From the NCBI GenBank assembly GCA_902517815.1, contig CABYED010000002.1:1-64000 (forward strand): a stretch of 64,000 bases of DNA. The letters are read 5' to 3'. Position 1 is the stretch's first letter. Each line of letters starts with the position of its first letter. The notes beneath the pieces are model-generated. The model was not told where the DNA came from. It ran no database searches and saw only the letters and a program-made list of their open reading frames with translations. Below are positions 41,164 through 57,618 of this stretch, in pieces. Source of the stretch: an uncultured SAR116 cluster alpha proteobacterium (GTDB lineage Bacteria; Pseudomonadota; Alphaproteobacteria; Puniceispirillales; Marisalimonadaceae). The translations under genes were made by a program, and so were the position numbers.

Positions 41164-41856
41164 ATGAAAAAAACTATTTTAATTACTGGCGCCAATAGAG
41201 GCATTGGTTTTGCGTTAACAAAGCTATGTCTTAGAAAAGATTTGTGTGTTGAAGCATGTTGTAGAAATCCTGATAATTCTCATGAACTAAATAATTTATC
41301 AAACAATAATCCTCATCTCAATATAACTAAAATGGATGTAACCAGTTCAAAAAGTATTTTGAAAGCCTCTGAAAATTTTAAAAATGAAATTGACATTTTG
41401 GTTTGTAATGCTGGTGTTAATAATGGTAAAGGTGATATTTTTAGTGATGAGCATAACGAGAATGCTATCATGGAAGTAATGATGGTTAATGTTGGTGGAC
41501 CATTTTTAACAATTCAAAATCTCTATAAAAACCTTAATAAAAAAACCATATCTAAAATTGTTATTATTTCTTCCCTAATGGGAACTCAAACTCATATTTC
41601 AAATAATGCCCCTATATACAGAGCCTCTAAAGCAGCTGCTAATAATTTAATGAGAACAATATCAAATCATTTCTTAAATGATAATATTATTGTATCATCG
41701 TATCATCCTGGGTGGGTGAAAACTGACATGGGTGGAGCTAATGCTGATATATCAACTGAAGAAAGTGCAACTGGGTTAATAAATCACTTTTTAAACTTAC
41801 AAAAATCTGACTCTGGAAAATTTTTCAACTACGATGGAAAACCACTTCCATTATAG
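41164..41856 (+). CDS. Short-chain dehydrogenase, C-factor/sniffer-like
   Basis: The 230-residue SDR has the classical ITGANRGIGFAL cofactor motif (residues 7-18), D58 in MDVT, the NAG motif (VCNAGVN), IISSLMG and catalytic Y152-x-x-x-K156 (YRASKAA), followed by YHPGWVKTDMGG. The short C-terminus and HPGWVKTDMGG are typical of C-factor/sniffer-type carbonyl reductases. AGGAGG stands 5 bases before ATG, a strong ribosome-binding site, 30 bases after the transporter gene. A role in carbonyl detoxification or signalling is family knowledge only. Confidence 0.9.
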   Translation: MKKTILITGANRGIGFALTKLCLRKDLCVEACCRNPDNSHELNNLSNNNPHLNITKMDVTSSKSILKASENFKNEIDILVCNAGVNNGKGDIFSDEHNENAIMEVMMVNVGGPFLTIQNLYKNLNKKTISKIVIISSLMGTQTHISNNAPIYRASKAAANNLMRTISNHFLNDNIIVSSYHPGWVKTDMGGANADISTEESATGLINHFLNLQKSDSGKFFNYDGKPLPL

Positions 41857-41891
41857 AGGTTTTTAAATCTAAACTTTGGTTAAAAAATATT

Positions 41892-42332
41892 ATGCATAAT
41901 TTTATTTTTAAAAAAGTAAGTTCAAAAGAAGAAATGGAAAAATCTTATGCCATTAGAACAAAAGTTTTTTGTGAAGAACAAAAAATATCTAAAGAAATAG
42001 AGTTTGACAATTTAGACCACCTTTGCAGTCATTTTTTAATTTTTGCTGATAAAAAAGTTATAGCAACAGCAAGAGTGCGTCAAAAAGAAGAAAACATTTT
42101 AAAAATTGAAAGGGTTGCTGTTTTGTTTGAGTTTAGAAGGCTAAAAGTAGGATCAACTTTAATCAAAAATATTATTCAATACTTCACAAACTTAAATGAA
42201 AACATATTTTTTATTTTGCATAGCCAAGTTGCTGTTGCAGATTTTTATGAAAGTATAAATTTTATTTCGTATGGTGATGAATTCTTTGAAGATGGAATTC
42301 CCCATATAGCAATGAAATATATAAAAAACTAA
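41892..42332 (+). CDS. GNAT-family N-acetyltransferase
   Basis: The 146-residue protein has the GNAT pattern: an early S-Y-A-I-R-x-x-V-F-x-x-E-Q segment, the D-x-x-D-H-L segment also seen in ElaA-like members, ATARVRQKE and KIERVAVLFEFRRLKVGSTLI, in which R-x-x-x-V-G-S is the acetyl-CoA pyrophosphate loop. FYESINFISYGDEFFEDGIPHIAM is a normal family C-terminus. AAGCCATG-type ribosome-binding signals are weak; the ATG at 41892 is chosen because the conserved strand begins immediately. The acceptor is unknown. Confidence 0.85.
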   Translation: MHNFIFKKVSSKEEMEKSYAIRTKVFCEEQKISKEIEFDNLDHLCSHFLIFADKKVIATARVRQKEENILKIERVAVLFEFRRLKVGSTLIKNIIQYFTNLNENIFFILHSQVAVADFYESINFISYGDEFFEDGIPHIAMKYIKN

Positions 42333-42405
42333 AATCTGAAGTTTTTAACTGTGTCTTAAGATTCTTAAAATGATAAGTTAAAAAAAACTAACATTATTAT
42401 TTTTA

Positions 42406-42481
<76 letters not shown>

Positions 42482-42527
42482 ACAACGAGATAAATAATAG
42501 ATATTTGATTTATAAACAAGAAATTAT

Positions 42528-43376
42528 TTAAATTTTTATTATATTTTTTTGTAGTTGAAACATAGCAACTGAAGCTGCATTTGAAACATTTAATGAATCA
42601 GATTGTGCATTAATTGGTATTTTAATTAAACTATCTACATTTTCTTTAGTTAATCTTCTGAGACCCTTTCCCTCAGAGCCAAGTATTAAAGCAACATTAC
42701 CAGTTTCATTTTCAAGTTCGTAGACATCTTTTTCTCCTTCACCAGCAAGCCCATAAATGCTAAAGTTATATTTTTGAAGTTTTTTTATTTCTCTCGACAT
42801 ATTTGACAATTCAATGATTTTAAGTTTCTCAATAGCTCCAGAAGACGCTTTTGTTAATGCAGGAGTTTCCTGTGGGCTGTTTCTTTGAGATAATGCTAAA
42901 CCGTCCATTTTAAAAGCTAACGCAGATCTAATAATTGCTCCAACATTTTGAGGGTCAGTTACTTCATCAAGTAGAATAAGCCTTATTGGAATTTGGTTAT
43001 TAGATCTGTGATGGGATAAAAATTCTTCCATTGACAATCTTTTAAGGGGTTCTGTAACCAAAATTGCATTTTGATGTGGCTTGTAATTATTAATTTTGTC
43101 CATCTCTTCTCTAGTTTTGACTTCAATGTCTAATTTTAATTTAAATTTATTGATATCGTCTTTCCATTTTGAGACGTTTGTATTAGTTGTGATAAGGTAA
43201 TAAAGTTTTCTATTTTTATTGTTTAATGCTGATAAAATAGAATGTCTGCCTGCTATTGGTATTTGATTGTTTTTTAATGAAGTATAATTAAAATGAAAAA
43301 TTTTTTTTTCTTTAGTTTTTTTGTTTTTTTCCGCTTTGGTAAAATGATTATTAATTTTTTTTGAATTTCTTTTCAT
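42528..43376 (-). CDS. rlmB: 23S rRNA (guanosine2251-2'-O)-methyltransferase RlmB
   Basis: RlmB methylates the P-loop guanosine of 23S rRNA. The 282-residue protein has a basic, low-complexity N-terminus, an L30e-like substrate-binding domain starting IAGRHSILSALNNKNRK, and a SPOUT methyltransferase domain with LILLDEVTDPQNVGAIIRSALAF, LGSEGKGLRRL and the knot-forming IPINAQSDSLNVSNAASVAMFQ. These motifs define the TrmH/RlmB class. RlmB is favoured over other SPOUT members by the N-terminal domain and the G-R-H-x-V/I-x-x-A-L start. It is divergent from tRNA-Tyr across 134 bases and is followed by tRNA-Thr in the same direction. Confidence 0.92.
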   Translation of the reverse strand: MKRNSKKINNHFTKAEKNKKTKEKKIFHFNYTSLKNNQIPIAGRHSILSALNNKNRKLYYLITTNTNVSKWKDDINKFKLKLDIEVKTREEMDKINNYKPHQNAILVTEPLKRLSMEEFLSHHRSNNQIPIRLILLDEVTDPQNVGAIIRSALAFKMDGLALSQRNSPQETPALTKASSGAIEKLKIIELSNMSREIKKLQKYNFSIYGLAGEGEKDVYELENETGNVALILGSEGKGLRRLTKENVDSLIKIPINAQSDSLNVSNAASVAMFQLQKNIIKI

Positions 43377-43510
43377 ATAACTATCTGATGTAAATTGTTT
43401 TTTTTATTTACTTATAATAAAAGCTTTTATATTTAGGAAGCCTTGTGTATATAACATAAAAAATTAGTAAATTTAAGTAAGGTGAAATTTTTATAGTAAT
43501 AGATAAATTT

Positions 43511-43595
43511 GGTGGGGTGGCCGAGTGGTTAAAGGCAGCAGACTGTAAATCTGCCCGCGTAGCGTACGTAGGTTCGAATCCTACCCCCACCACCA
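43511..43595 (+). tRNA. tRNA-Tyr (anticodon GUA)
   Basis: An 85-nt class II tRNA: acceptor GGTGGGG with CCCCACC, anticodon loop CTGTAAA with GUA, a long variable arm (CCGCGTAGCGTACG region), T arm GTAGGTTCGAATCCTAC, discriminator A and encoded CCA. It lies 46 bases before tuf1 and is probably cut from the tuf transcript. Confidence 0.96.
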
Positions 43596-43608
43596 CAAAA
43601 ACATGAAC

Positions 43609-44840
43609 ATTATAATTTAAGATAAAGAAAGGTCATAAAAGATGTCTAAAGAAAAATTTGATCGTAGCAAACCGCATGTAAATATTGGTACAATAGGTCA
43701 TGTTGACCATGGTAAGACTACGCTAACCGCAGCAATTACTAAAGTCATGGCTGATGCTGGTCGTGCTGACTTTTCTGCTTATGACCAAATTGATAAAGCT
43801 CCTGAAGAAAGAGAAAGAGGTATAACTATTTCTACTGCTCATGTGGAGTATGAAACTGAGAAGCGTCATTATGCTCACGTTGATTGTCCAGGTCATGCAG
43901 ATTATGTAAAAAACATGATAACAGGTGCGGCTCAAATGGATGGTGCAATATTAGTTGTGAATGCTGCTGATGGTCCTATGCCACAAACTAAAGAGCATAT
44001 TCTATTAGCTCGTCAGGTAGGTGTTCCTTCTTTGGTTGTTTATATGAATAAAGTTGATCAGGTTGACGATGAAGAGTTGTTAGAATTAGTTGAGTTAGAA
44101 ATTCGTGAATTACTAAGTAGTTATGAGTTTCCTGGCGATGATATTCCAATTATTAAAGGAAGTGCCTTAGCTGCGCTTGAGGGTCGTGATGAGGCCATTG
44201 GTGTAAATTCAATTACAGAGTTAATGGCCGCTGTAGACTCTTATATTCCTCAGCCTGAGCGTGATAAAGATAAACCCTTCTTAATGCCTATTGAAGATGT
44301 TTTTTCTATATCAGGAAGAGGTACTGTGGTAACAGGTCGTGTTGAGCGAGGTGTTATAAAGGTTGGTGAAGAGATAGAGATAGTTGGAATTAAAGAAACA
44401 GCTAAAACAACATGTACAGGTGTTGAAATGTTTCGTAAGTTGCTAGATTCTGGTGAGGCTGGTGACAATGTTGGTGTTCTATTAAGAGGAACAAAAAGAG
44501 AAGAAGTTGAACGTGGTCAGGTATTATCTGCGCCTGGCTCAATAAAACCTTATTCTAAATTTAAAGGTGAAGCCTATATCTTAACTAAAGATGAAGGTGG
44601 TAGACATACACCATTTTTTAGTAACTATCGTCCACAATTTTATTTTAGAACAACCGATGTAACTGGGGCTGTTGAGTTACCTTCTGGTACAGAGATGGTG
44701 ATGCCAGGGGATAATATCGCAATTTCTGTGGAATTAATAACTCCAATTGCAATGGATGAAGGACTAAGATTTGCGATAAGAGAAGGTGGAAGGACTGTAG
44801 GTGCTGGAGTTGTATCAAGCATTGAAGCTTAATTAGTTTA
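43609..44840 (+). repeat. Perfect direct repeat, copy 1 (tuf1 with leader)
   Basis: This 1232-bp segment appears identical to 59761-60992: it contains 33 bases before tuf, all of the coding sequence and 8 bases after the stop. Similarity stops abruptly at both ends (C versus T at the left, T versus A at the right). No inverted ends or transposase gene flank it, so gene conversion between duplicate tuf genes is the likely cause. Confidence 0.9.
43642..44832 (+). CDS. tuf: Elongation factor Tu (copy 1)
   Basis: EF-Tu delivers aminoacyl-tRNA to the ribosome as a GTP complex. The 396 residues carry the G1 loop GHVDHGKTT, the effector threonine in ERGITIS, G3 DCPGH, G4 NKVD and G5 S-A-L, followed by the two beta-barrel domains. 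The protein is identical to the copy at 59794. Arginine is largely CGT here, whereas most nearby genes favour AGA, a sign of selection for very high expression. It is preceded by tRNA-Tyr and followed by tRNA-Trp and secE, the ancestral tuf-tRNA-secE order. AAAGG lies about 11 bases before ATG. Confidence 0.98.
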   Translation: MSKEKFDRSKPHVNIGTIGHVDHGKTTLTAAITKVMADAGRADFSAYDQIDKAPEERERGITISTAHVEYETEKRHYAHVDCPGHADYVKNMITGAAQMDGAILVVNAADGPMPQTKEHILLARQVGVPSLVVYMNKVDQVDDEELLELVELEIRELLSSYEFPGDDIPIIKGSALAALEGRDEAIGVNSITELMAAVDSYIPQPERDKDKPFLMPIEDVFSISGRGTVVTGRVERGVIKVGEEIEIVGIKETAKTTCTGVEMFRKLLDSGEAGDNVGVLLRGTKREEVERGQVLSAPGSIKPYSKFKGEAYILTKDEGGRHTPFFSNYRPQFYFRTTDVTGAVELPSGTEMVMPGDNIAISVELITPIAMDEGLRFAIREGGRTVGAGVVSSIEA

Positions 44841-44872
44841 TAAGGTTTTGATAATAAATATTAATATAGCTT

Positions 44873-44948
44873 AGGAGTGTAGCTCAATTGGTAGAGCACC
44901 GGTCTCCAAAACCGGGGGCTGGGGGTTCGAGTCCCTCCACTCCTGCCA
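44873..44948 (+). tRNA. tRNA-Trp (anticodon CCA)
   Basis: A 76-nt cloverleaf with acceptor AGGAGTG/CACTCCT, D arm TAGCTCAATTGGTAGAGC, anticodon loop CTCCAAA with CCA, T arm GGGGGTTCGAGTCCCTC, discriminator G and encoded CCA. Placement between tuf and secE is the classic arrangement. Confidence 0.96.
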
Positions 44949-44979
44949 AATAAAAATAATTAATTAATAATTATTAACT

Positions 44980-45008
44980 TTGACTTATATTAAAAAAAAA
45001 TGTAATTA
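44980..45008 (+). promoter_or_regulatory. Probable sigma-70 promoter of secE-nusG-rplKA
   Basis: TTGACT (44980-44985), a 17-base spacer and TAATTA (45003-45008) lie between tRNA-Trp and secE, about 30 bases before the secE ATG. Spacing is optimal and the -35 differs from consensus by one base. Confidence 0.55.
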
Positions 45009-45038
45009 ATCATTTTTTTCTTGCAAGAAAGGCTTCTG

Positions 45039-45236
45039 ATGGCTAAAACAAATCCCGCACAATTTGTTAGGCAGGTAAGACAAGAAATTAATAGAATAAC
45101 TTGGGCAACTAAGCGCGAAACATTATACGCATCAATTAGCGTCTTTGTAATGGCATTAATTGCATCTTTATTTTTTTTATTAGTTGATTTGTTGCTATCC
45201 AACATTGTTCAGTTTTTATTGGGTCTTGGTGGTTAA
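45039..45236 (+). CDS. secE: Preprotein translocase subunit SecE
   Basis: SecE stabilises SecY in the protein-conducting channel. The 65-residue protein has the short form with an amphipathic region (FVRQVRQEINRITWATKRETL, in which the family W-P/A-x-R/K-x-E pattern is seen) and one C-terminal transmembrane helix. I start at the ATG at 45039, which has AAAGG 7 bases upstream. The open frame begins with a TTG six codons earlier that is less likely. It lies before nusG in the usual operon. Confidence 0.93.
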   Translation: MAKTNPAQFVRQVRQEINRITWATKRETLYASISVFVMALIASLFFLLVDLLLSNIVQFLLGLGG

Positions 45237-45286
45237 TTAATATAAATGATTTTTTTTATTTTATCTTTTAATAATGGAATTTCGTA

Positions 45287-45817
45287 ATGGCCAAAAAATG
45301 GTATGTTGTCCATGTTTTTTCAGGTTCAGAAAAAAAAGTTTGCCAAAATATTGAAGAACAGATTATTTCTAAAGATGTTGGATCACTTATTGAAGAAGTT
45401 CTAGTTCCTACTGAAGAGGTGGTTGAAATTAGACGTGGAGCAAAAGTTCAATCTGAAAAAAAATTTTTCCCAGGCTACATTTTAATTAAAATGGAAATGA
45501 CCGATGAAACTTGGCATTTGATAAAGGCTCAACCAAAAGTCACAGGATTCCTTGGAGGGAAAGGTAAGCCAGTTCCAATAAGCGAAGCGGAAGCTAATAG
45601 ATTAATTGATCAAATTAGTGAAGGAATTGACCGACCAAGATCGAGTGTCGTCTACGAAATAGGTGAAGAAGTAAGAGTATCAGACGGACCTTTTCAAAGT
45701 TTTAACGGTTTAGTTGAAGAAATCGATGAAGATAAATCAAGATTAAAAGTTGCTGTATCTATTTTTGGTAGATCAACTCCTGTCGATCTTGAATATAGTC
45801 AAGTTGAAAAATTATAA
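45287..45817 (+). CDS. nusG: Transcription termination/antitermination factor NusG
   Basis: NusG binds RNA polymerase and links it to Rho or the leading ribosome. The 176-residue protein has the N-terminal NGN domain ([24 protein letters not shown], then [20 protein letters not shown]) and a C-terminal KOW domain ([45 protein letters not shown]). Length and both domains are normal. It is 50 bases after secE and 35 bases before rplK. Confidence 0.97.
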   Translation: MAKKWYVVHVFSGSEKKVCQNIEEQIISKDVGSLIEEVLVPTEEVVEIRRGAKVQSEKKFFPGYILIKMEMTDETWHLIKAQPKVTGFLGGKGKPVPISEAEANRLIDQISEGIDRPRSSVVYEIGEEVRVSDGPFQSFNGLVEEIDEDKSRLKVAVSIFGRSTPVDLEYSQVEKL

Positions 45818-45852
45818 TAAATTGAGCAACGGATATAGTTGCGGAGGTTAAT

Positions 45853-46281
45853 ATGGCAAAGAAAATAGAAGGTTACATTAAATTGAACATTCCGGCAGGT
45901 GCGGCAAACCCATCTCCTCCAGTTGGGCCAGCTTTAGGTCAGCGTGGTGTAAATATAATGGAGTTTTGTAAGGCTTTTAATGCTTCAACAGAATCTTTGG
46001 AAAAAAATATGCCCATACCAGTTGTAATAACTGTTTTTTCTGATAAAAGTTTTAGCTTTACTACTAAATCACCCCCAGTTTCATTTTTTCTAAAAAAAGC
46101 TATTGGGAAAGATAAAGGTTCAAGCGAACCTGGTAGAGTTGTTTGTGGATCAATAAAAATTGAACAAATCAAAGAAATTGCTGAAAATAAAATGAAAGAT
46201 TTGAATGCATCGACTATCGATGGTGCAATTGAAATGGTAAAAGGGTCAGCTAGATCAATGGGATTAGAGGTTTTGGAGTAG
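45853..46281 (+). CDS. rplK: 50S ribosomal protein L11
   Basis: L11 shapes the GTPase-associated centre of the 50S subunit. The 142-residue protein has [36 protein letters not shown] at its start and the C-terminal RNA-binding domain with [10 protein letters not shown] and MKDLNA. It is the substrate of PrmA, whose gene is at the left edge of the window. GGAGG stands 6 bases before ATG. A small hairpin (GCAAC at 45826 with GTTGC at 45838) lies just before the start and is a possible, unproven L1 regulatory site. Confidence 0.98.
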   Translation: MAKKIEGYIKLNIPAGAANPSPPVGPALGQRGVNIMEFCKAFNASTESLEKNMPIPVVITVFSDKSFSFTTKSPPVSFFLKKAIGKDKGSSEPGRVVCGSIKIEQIKEIAENKMKDLNASTIDGAIEMVKGSARSMGLEVLE

Positions 46282-46285
46282 TGTC

Positions 46286-46960
46286 ATGAGTAAAGGAAAA
46301 TATCTCACAGATTTGTATAAAAGCATTGAAAATAAATCTTTCAACGTTGAAGAAGCGATTAAATTTATTGTAGACAAAAAAAGAGAAAAATTTGATGAAA
46401 CAGTTGAGATTTCTATGAACTTAGGAATTGATCCCAGACATGCAGATCAAATGGTAAGAGGAGTAGTTTCCTTGCCTAATGGTAATGGAAAAGTAATGAA
46501 AGTTGCTGTATTTGCAAAAGACAAAAAAGCTGAAGAAGCAAAGCTAGCAGGAGCTGATGTAACGGGAGCAGAAGATCTGGCTGAGGATATGCAAAAGGGA
46601 AATTTAGATTACGACAGGGTTATAGCTACACCTGACTTGATGGGTGTTGTCGGCAGGATTGGTAAGGTGCTTGGCCCAAAAGGTTTAATGCCAAATCCCA
46701 AGCTTGGAACTGTAACACCGGATGTAAAAGCAGCAGTTGAAGCTGCAAAATCAGGTCAAGTTCAATATCGTGCTGAAAAAACTGGTATAGTTCAAGCTGG
46801 AATTGGAAAGTTAAGCTTTGGATCTGATAAATTAATTGAAAATGTTAATTCTTTTATTGAAGCTATCCAAAAATCCAGACCATCTGGAGCTAAAGGTACT
46901 TTTATTAAAAAAATTTCTATCAGCTCAACAATGGGAGTTGGTATTAATGTAAATATATAA
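46286..46960 (+). CDS. rplA: 50S ribosomal protein L1
   Basis: L1 forms the mobile stalk at the ribosomal E site and represses its own operon in many bacteria. The 224-residue protein shows the usual [27 protein letters not shown], the central [26 protein letters not shown] and the C-terminal [12 protein letters not shown]. It starts 4 bases after the rplK stop. Its stop codon lies inside an 11-bp perfect hairpin described separately. Confidence 0.98.
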   Translation: MSKGKYLTDLYKSIENKSFNVEEAIKFIVDKKREKFDETVEISMNLGIDPRHADQMVRGVVSLPNGNGKVMKVAVFAKDKKAEEAKLAGADVTGAEDLAEDMQKGNLDYDRVIATPDLMGVVGRIGKVLGPKGLMPNPKLGTVTPDVKAAVEAAKSGQVQYRAEKTGIVQAGIGKLSFGSDKLIENVNSFIEAIQKSRPSGAKGTFIKKISISSTMGVGINVNI

Positions 46961-46975
46961 CTTAGTTATATATTT
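46951..46975 (+). terminator. Perfect 11-bp hairpin spanning the rplA stop codon
   Basis: AAATATATAAC, loop TTA, GTTATATATTT: all 11 pairs are Watson-Crick, with the stop codon in the left arm. It is followed only by TTTATC-like sequence, not a clean T run. A second hairpin with GC pairs (46982-46988 with 46997-47003) and TTT follows. They may attenuate or process the rplA/rplJ boundary. Confidence 0.4.
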
Positions 46976-47004
46976 ATCTAAGGGTAATATTTATTTATTG
47001 CCCT

Positions 47005-47150
47005 TTGTCAGCCTTAATTAGGCTGAACCTGTCCAAGACTGTAGGTGAGTTTATCTTAATAACCTACATAGACAAGAAGGGCATTTAATGTCTAATTTTG
47101 GTAGGACGGGCCGTGGGTAATTTATTACCTTAAATGCAACGAACGTTTAG
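47005..47150 (+). ncRNA. Ribosomal protein L10 leader
   Basis: The 226-base gap between rplA and rplJ holds a structured leader. CAGCCT/AGGCTG (47009-47025) forms one stem, TGTAGGT/ACCTACA a second, and the conserved-looking GGTAGGACGGGCCG and GGTAA/TTACC elements precede rplJ. In other bacteria the L10-(L12)4 complex binds this leader and represses rplJL. Boundaries are approximate. Confidence 0.78.
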
Positions 47151-47186
47151 ATATATTAATCTAAACTACAATGTGGAGGCACATCG

Positions 47187-47696
47187 GTGAACAGAAATCA
47201 AAAAACCGATTTAGTCAAAACTTTGCGTAATACATTTGAAGATGCGGCTTCAGTCGTGGTAGTTCATTGTATTGGTCTTACTGTGGCGGAGAGCACTGAT
47301 CTTCGAAATAAAATGCGTAATGATGATTGTTTATTTAAAGTTACTAAGAATAAATTAACTCGTCTAGCATTAAAAGACACAAAATACCAACACATGGACG
47401 AAATGTTTATAGGTCCAACAGCTATTGGCTCATCTAAAGATCCAGTAATGGCAGCAAAAGTTTTGGTAAATTTTGCTAATGAAAATGAAAAATTAGTTAT
47501 AATCGGAGGTGGTTTAGAAGATAAATCACTTTCAAAGGACGACGTGGTAGCTTTAGCAAAGCTCCCAAGTCTGAATGACCTTAGAGGCAAACTTGTTGGT
47601 CTTCTTCAAGCTCCTTCATCAAAAATAGCAAGGCTAACGAAGGAGCCGGCATCTAAGGTTTTAAGAACTATTTCACAAAAATCACAACAACAATAA
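47187..47696 (+). CDS. rplJ: 50S ribosomal protein L10
   Basis: L10 anchors L7/L12 dimers to the ribosomal stalk. The 169-residue protein starts with a GTG preceded by GGAGG at 9 bases. It shows the N-terminal domain (VVVHCIGLTVAESTDLRNKMR, KVTKNKLTRLAL, GPTAIGSSKDPVMAAKVL), the KLPSLNDLRGKLVGLLQAPSSKIARL helix region and a C-terminal L7/L12-binding helix. Regulation by the L10 leader directly upstream is likely. Confidence 0.97.
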   Translation: MNRNQKTDLVKTLRNTFEDAASVVVVHCIGLTVAESTDLRNKMRNDDCLFKVTKNKLTRLALKDTKYQHMDEMFIGPTAIGSSKDPVMAAKVLVNFANENEKLVIIGGGLEDKSLSKDDVVALAKLPSLNDLRGKLVGLLQAPSSKIARLTKEPASKVLRTISQKSQQQ

Positions 47697-47717
47697 TTTT
47701 ATTTTTAGGAGAAAAAA

Positions 47718-48095
47718 ATGGCGGATTTAGAAAAAATAGCAGAAGATTTAAGTTCTTTGACAGTTTTAGAAGCGGCTGACTTAGCAAAAATTTTGGAAGA
47801 AAAATGGGGAGTTTCAGCTTCGGCACCAGTTGCAGTTGCAGCTGTTGCAGGTGGGGGAGATGCTCCTGCCTCAGCTGAAGCAAAAACAGAATTTTCAGTT
47901 ACTTTAACTGCAATAGGAGATAAAAAAATAAATGTTATAAAAGAGGTTAGAGCAGCAACAGGCTTAGGCCTTAAAGAAGCTAAAGATTTAGTTGAAGCTG
48001 CTCCTTCTATGGTTAAAGAAGGGATACCAGAAACTGAAGCAAATGAAATTAAAGCTAAACTTGAAGAAGCTGGTGCTTCAGTAGAGATTAAATAG
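47718..48095 (+). CDS. rplL: 50S ribosomal protein L7/L12
   Basis: L7/L12 is the multicopy stalk protein that recruits translation factors. The 125 residues include the N-terminal dimerisation region ([20 protein letters not shown]), an alanine-rich hinge ([14 protein letters not shown]) and the C-terminal factor-binding domain ([39 protein letters not shown]). AGGAG lies 7 bases before ATG. It is the last ribosomal gene before rpoB, separated by 99 bases. Confidence 0.98.
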   Translation: MADLEKIAEDLSSLTVLEAADLAKILEEKWGVSASAPVAVAAVAGGGDAPASAEAKTEFSVTLTAIGDKKINVIKEVRAATGLGLKEAKDLVEAAPSMVKEGIPETEANEIKAKLEEAGASVEIK

Positions 48096-48121
48096 TTTCA
48101 TTTTATACAAAATTTAATAAA

Positions 48122-48144
48122 TGAGCTTAATTTATTTAAGCTTG
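48122..48144 (+). promoter_or_regulatory. Hairpin in the rplL-rpoB gap, possible attenuator or processing site
   Basis: AGCTTAA (48124-48130), loop TTTAT and TTAAGCT (48136-48142) form a perfect 7-bp stem extendable by G-U pairs. T-rich sequence begins about 12 bases later. E. coli has an attenuator and RNase III site in the same gap, which makes a similar role plausible but unproven. Confidence 0.35.
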
Positions 48145-48194
48145 TTTGCCAGATTATATTTTTTTTAACTTTTTTTATTTAAAAGGGATCATAA

Positions 48195-56569
<8,375 letters not shown>

Positions 56570-56607
56570 TTATTATAAAAATAATTTAAAAACTTCATTT
56601 TTTGTTC

Positions 56608-56636
56608 TTGACCAATTCGTTACTTAGGAATACAAT
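56608..56636 (+). promoter_or_regulatory. Strong sigma-70-type promoter of the rpsL-rpsG-fusA-tuf operon
   Basis: TTGACC (56608-56613), exactly 17 bases, then TACAAT (56631-56636): one mismatch to consensus in each element. It lies in the rpoC-rpsL gap and implies a leader of about 98 bases. That leader contains a perfect 7-bp hairpin, CTAATGA/TCATTAG (56700-56722), just before the ribosome-binding site AAGGAT. Confidence 0.7.
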
Positions 56637-56741
56637 CCCGCGAGATTGAGTTCTGGTTGTAATTTTAAATTAGACGCTAGCTCAATAATAAATTTACTTC
56701 TAATGAAACTGAATATCATTAGCATTATAAAGGATACATAA

Positions 56742-57113
56742 ATGCCTACAATTAATCAGCTTATAAGGCATGGTCGGGTTAGGGCAATTAATAAAACAAA
56801 AGTGCCTGCAATGCAGTCATGTCCACAAAAACGTGGTGTATGTACACGTGTTTATACAACAACACCAAAAAAACCTAATTCAGCTTTGAGAAAAGTGGCA
56901 AGAATTAGACTTACAAATGGTTTTGAAGTTACTTCTTATATCCCAGGTGAAGGACATAATTTACAAGAGCATTCCGTTGTAATGATTAGGGGTGGAAGAG
57001 TGAAAGATTTACCCGGAGTAAGATATCATGTTATTCGTGGTACTTTAGATACTCAAGGAGTTGCAGATAGACGGCAGAGAAGATCTAAATATGGTGCTAA
57101 GAGACCTAAATAA
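56742..57113 (+). CDS. rpsL: 30S ribosomal protein S12
   Basis: S12 sits at the decoding centre and affects accuracy. The 123-residue protein is complete: [11 protein letters not shown] at the start, [18 protein letters not shown] (with the streptomycin-related lysine 43 equivalent), and [17 protein letters not shown] (with the lysine 88 equivalent) are all wild type, so no resistance change is predicted. It is the first gene of the str operon, with rpsG 14 bases downstream. Confidence 0.98.
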   Translation: MPTINQLIRHGRVRAINKTKVPAMQSCPQKRGVCTRVYTTTPKKPNSALRKVARIRLTNGFEVTSYIPGEGHNLQEHSVVMIRGGRVKDLPGVRYHVIRGTLDTQGVADRRQRRSKYGAKRPK

Positions 57114-57127
57114 ATGAAAGTAGTTTA

Positions 57128-57598
57128 ATGTCTAGAAGAAGAAAAGCAATCAAAAGGCAAATAATGCCGGATCCAAAGTTCAATGATAAGATTGTTTCAA
57201 AGTTTACATCTTGCCTTATGTATGATGGAAAGAGATCAACTGCTGAAAAGATAGTTTATGGAGCGTTCGAAGTTATACAAAACAAAGTTGGAACTGAGCC
57301 CATAAAAGTTTTCCATGAAGCTCTTGAAAATGTTCAACCTCAACTTGAGGTAAGATCTAGAAGAGTAGGTGGAGCTACTTATCAGGTTCCAGTAGAAGTT
57401 CGTTCCGAAAGGTCTTTAGCTTTGGCAATTAGATGGCTCATAAATAGTAGTCGAAACAGGTCTGAAAATTCCATGACTGAAAGGTTGAGTGGGGAGTTAA
57501 TTGATGCTTCCTCAAATAGAGGAGCATCAGTAAAAAAGAAAGAAGATACACACAAAATGGCTGAAGCTAATAAAGCTTTTTCACACTATCGTTGGTAG
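57128..57598 (+). CDS. rpsG: 30S ribosomal protein S7
   Basis: S7 nucleates assembly of the 30S head and lies at the E site. The 156-residue protein has [19 protein letters not shown], the [30 protein letters not shown] core, [17 protein letters not shown] and the C-terminal [21 protein letters not shown]. In E. coli S7 represses this operon through the rpsL-rpsG gap; here that gap is only 14 bases, so such a site would have to differ or be absent. Confidence 0.98.
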   Translation: MSRRRKAIKRQIMPDPKFNDKIVSKFTSCLMYDGKRSTAEKIVYGAFEVIQNKVGTEPIKVFHEALENVQPQLEVRSRRVGGATYQVPVEVRSERSLALAIRWLINSSRNRSENSMTERLSGELIDASSNRGASVKKKEDTHKMAEANKAFSHYRW

Positions 57599-57618
57599 TA
57601 ATCAAATAGGTATTAAAA

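Noticed and set aside
43413-43418. TATAAT about 90 bases before tRNA-Tyr as its promoter
   Set aside because: No acceptable -35 at 16-18 bases, and the background is so AT-rich that an isolated hexamer is not evidence.
43408-43596. Minus-strand frame of 62 codons beginning VVGVGFEPTYATRADLQSA
   Set aside because: It is the antisense of tRNA-Tyr; this translated tRNA complement is a well-known false protein.
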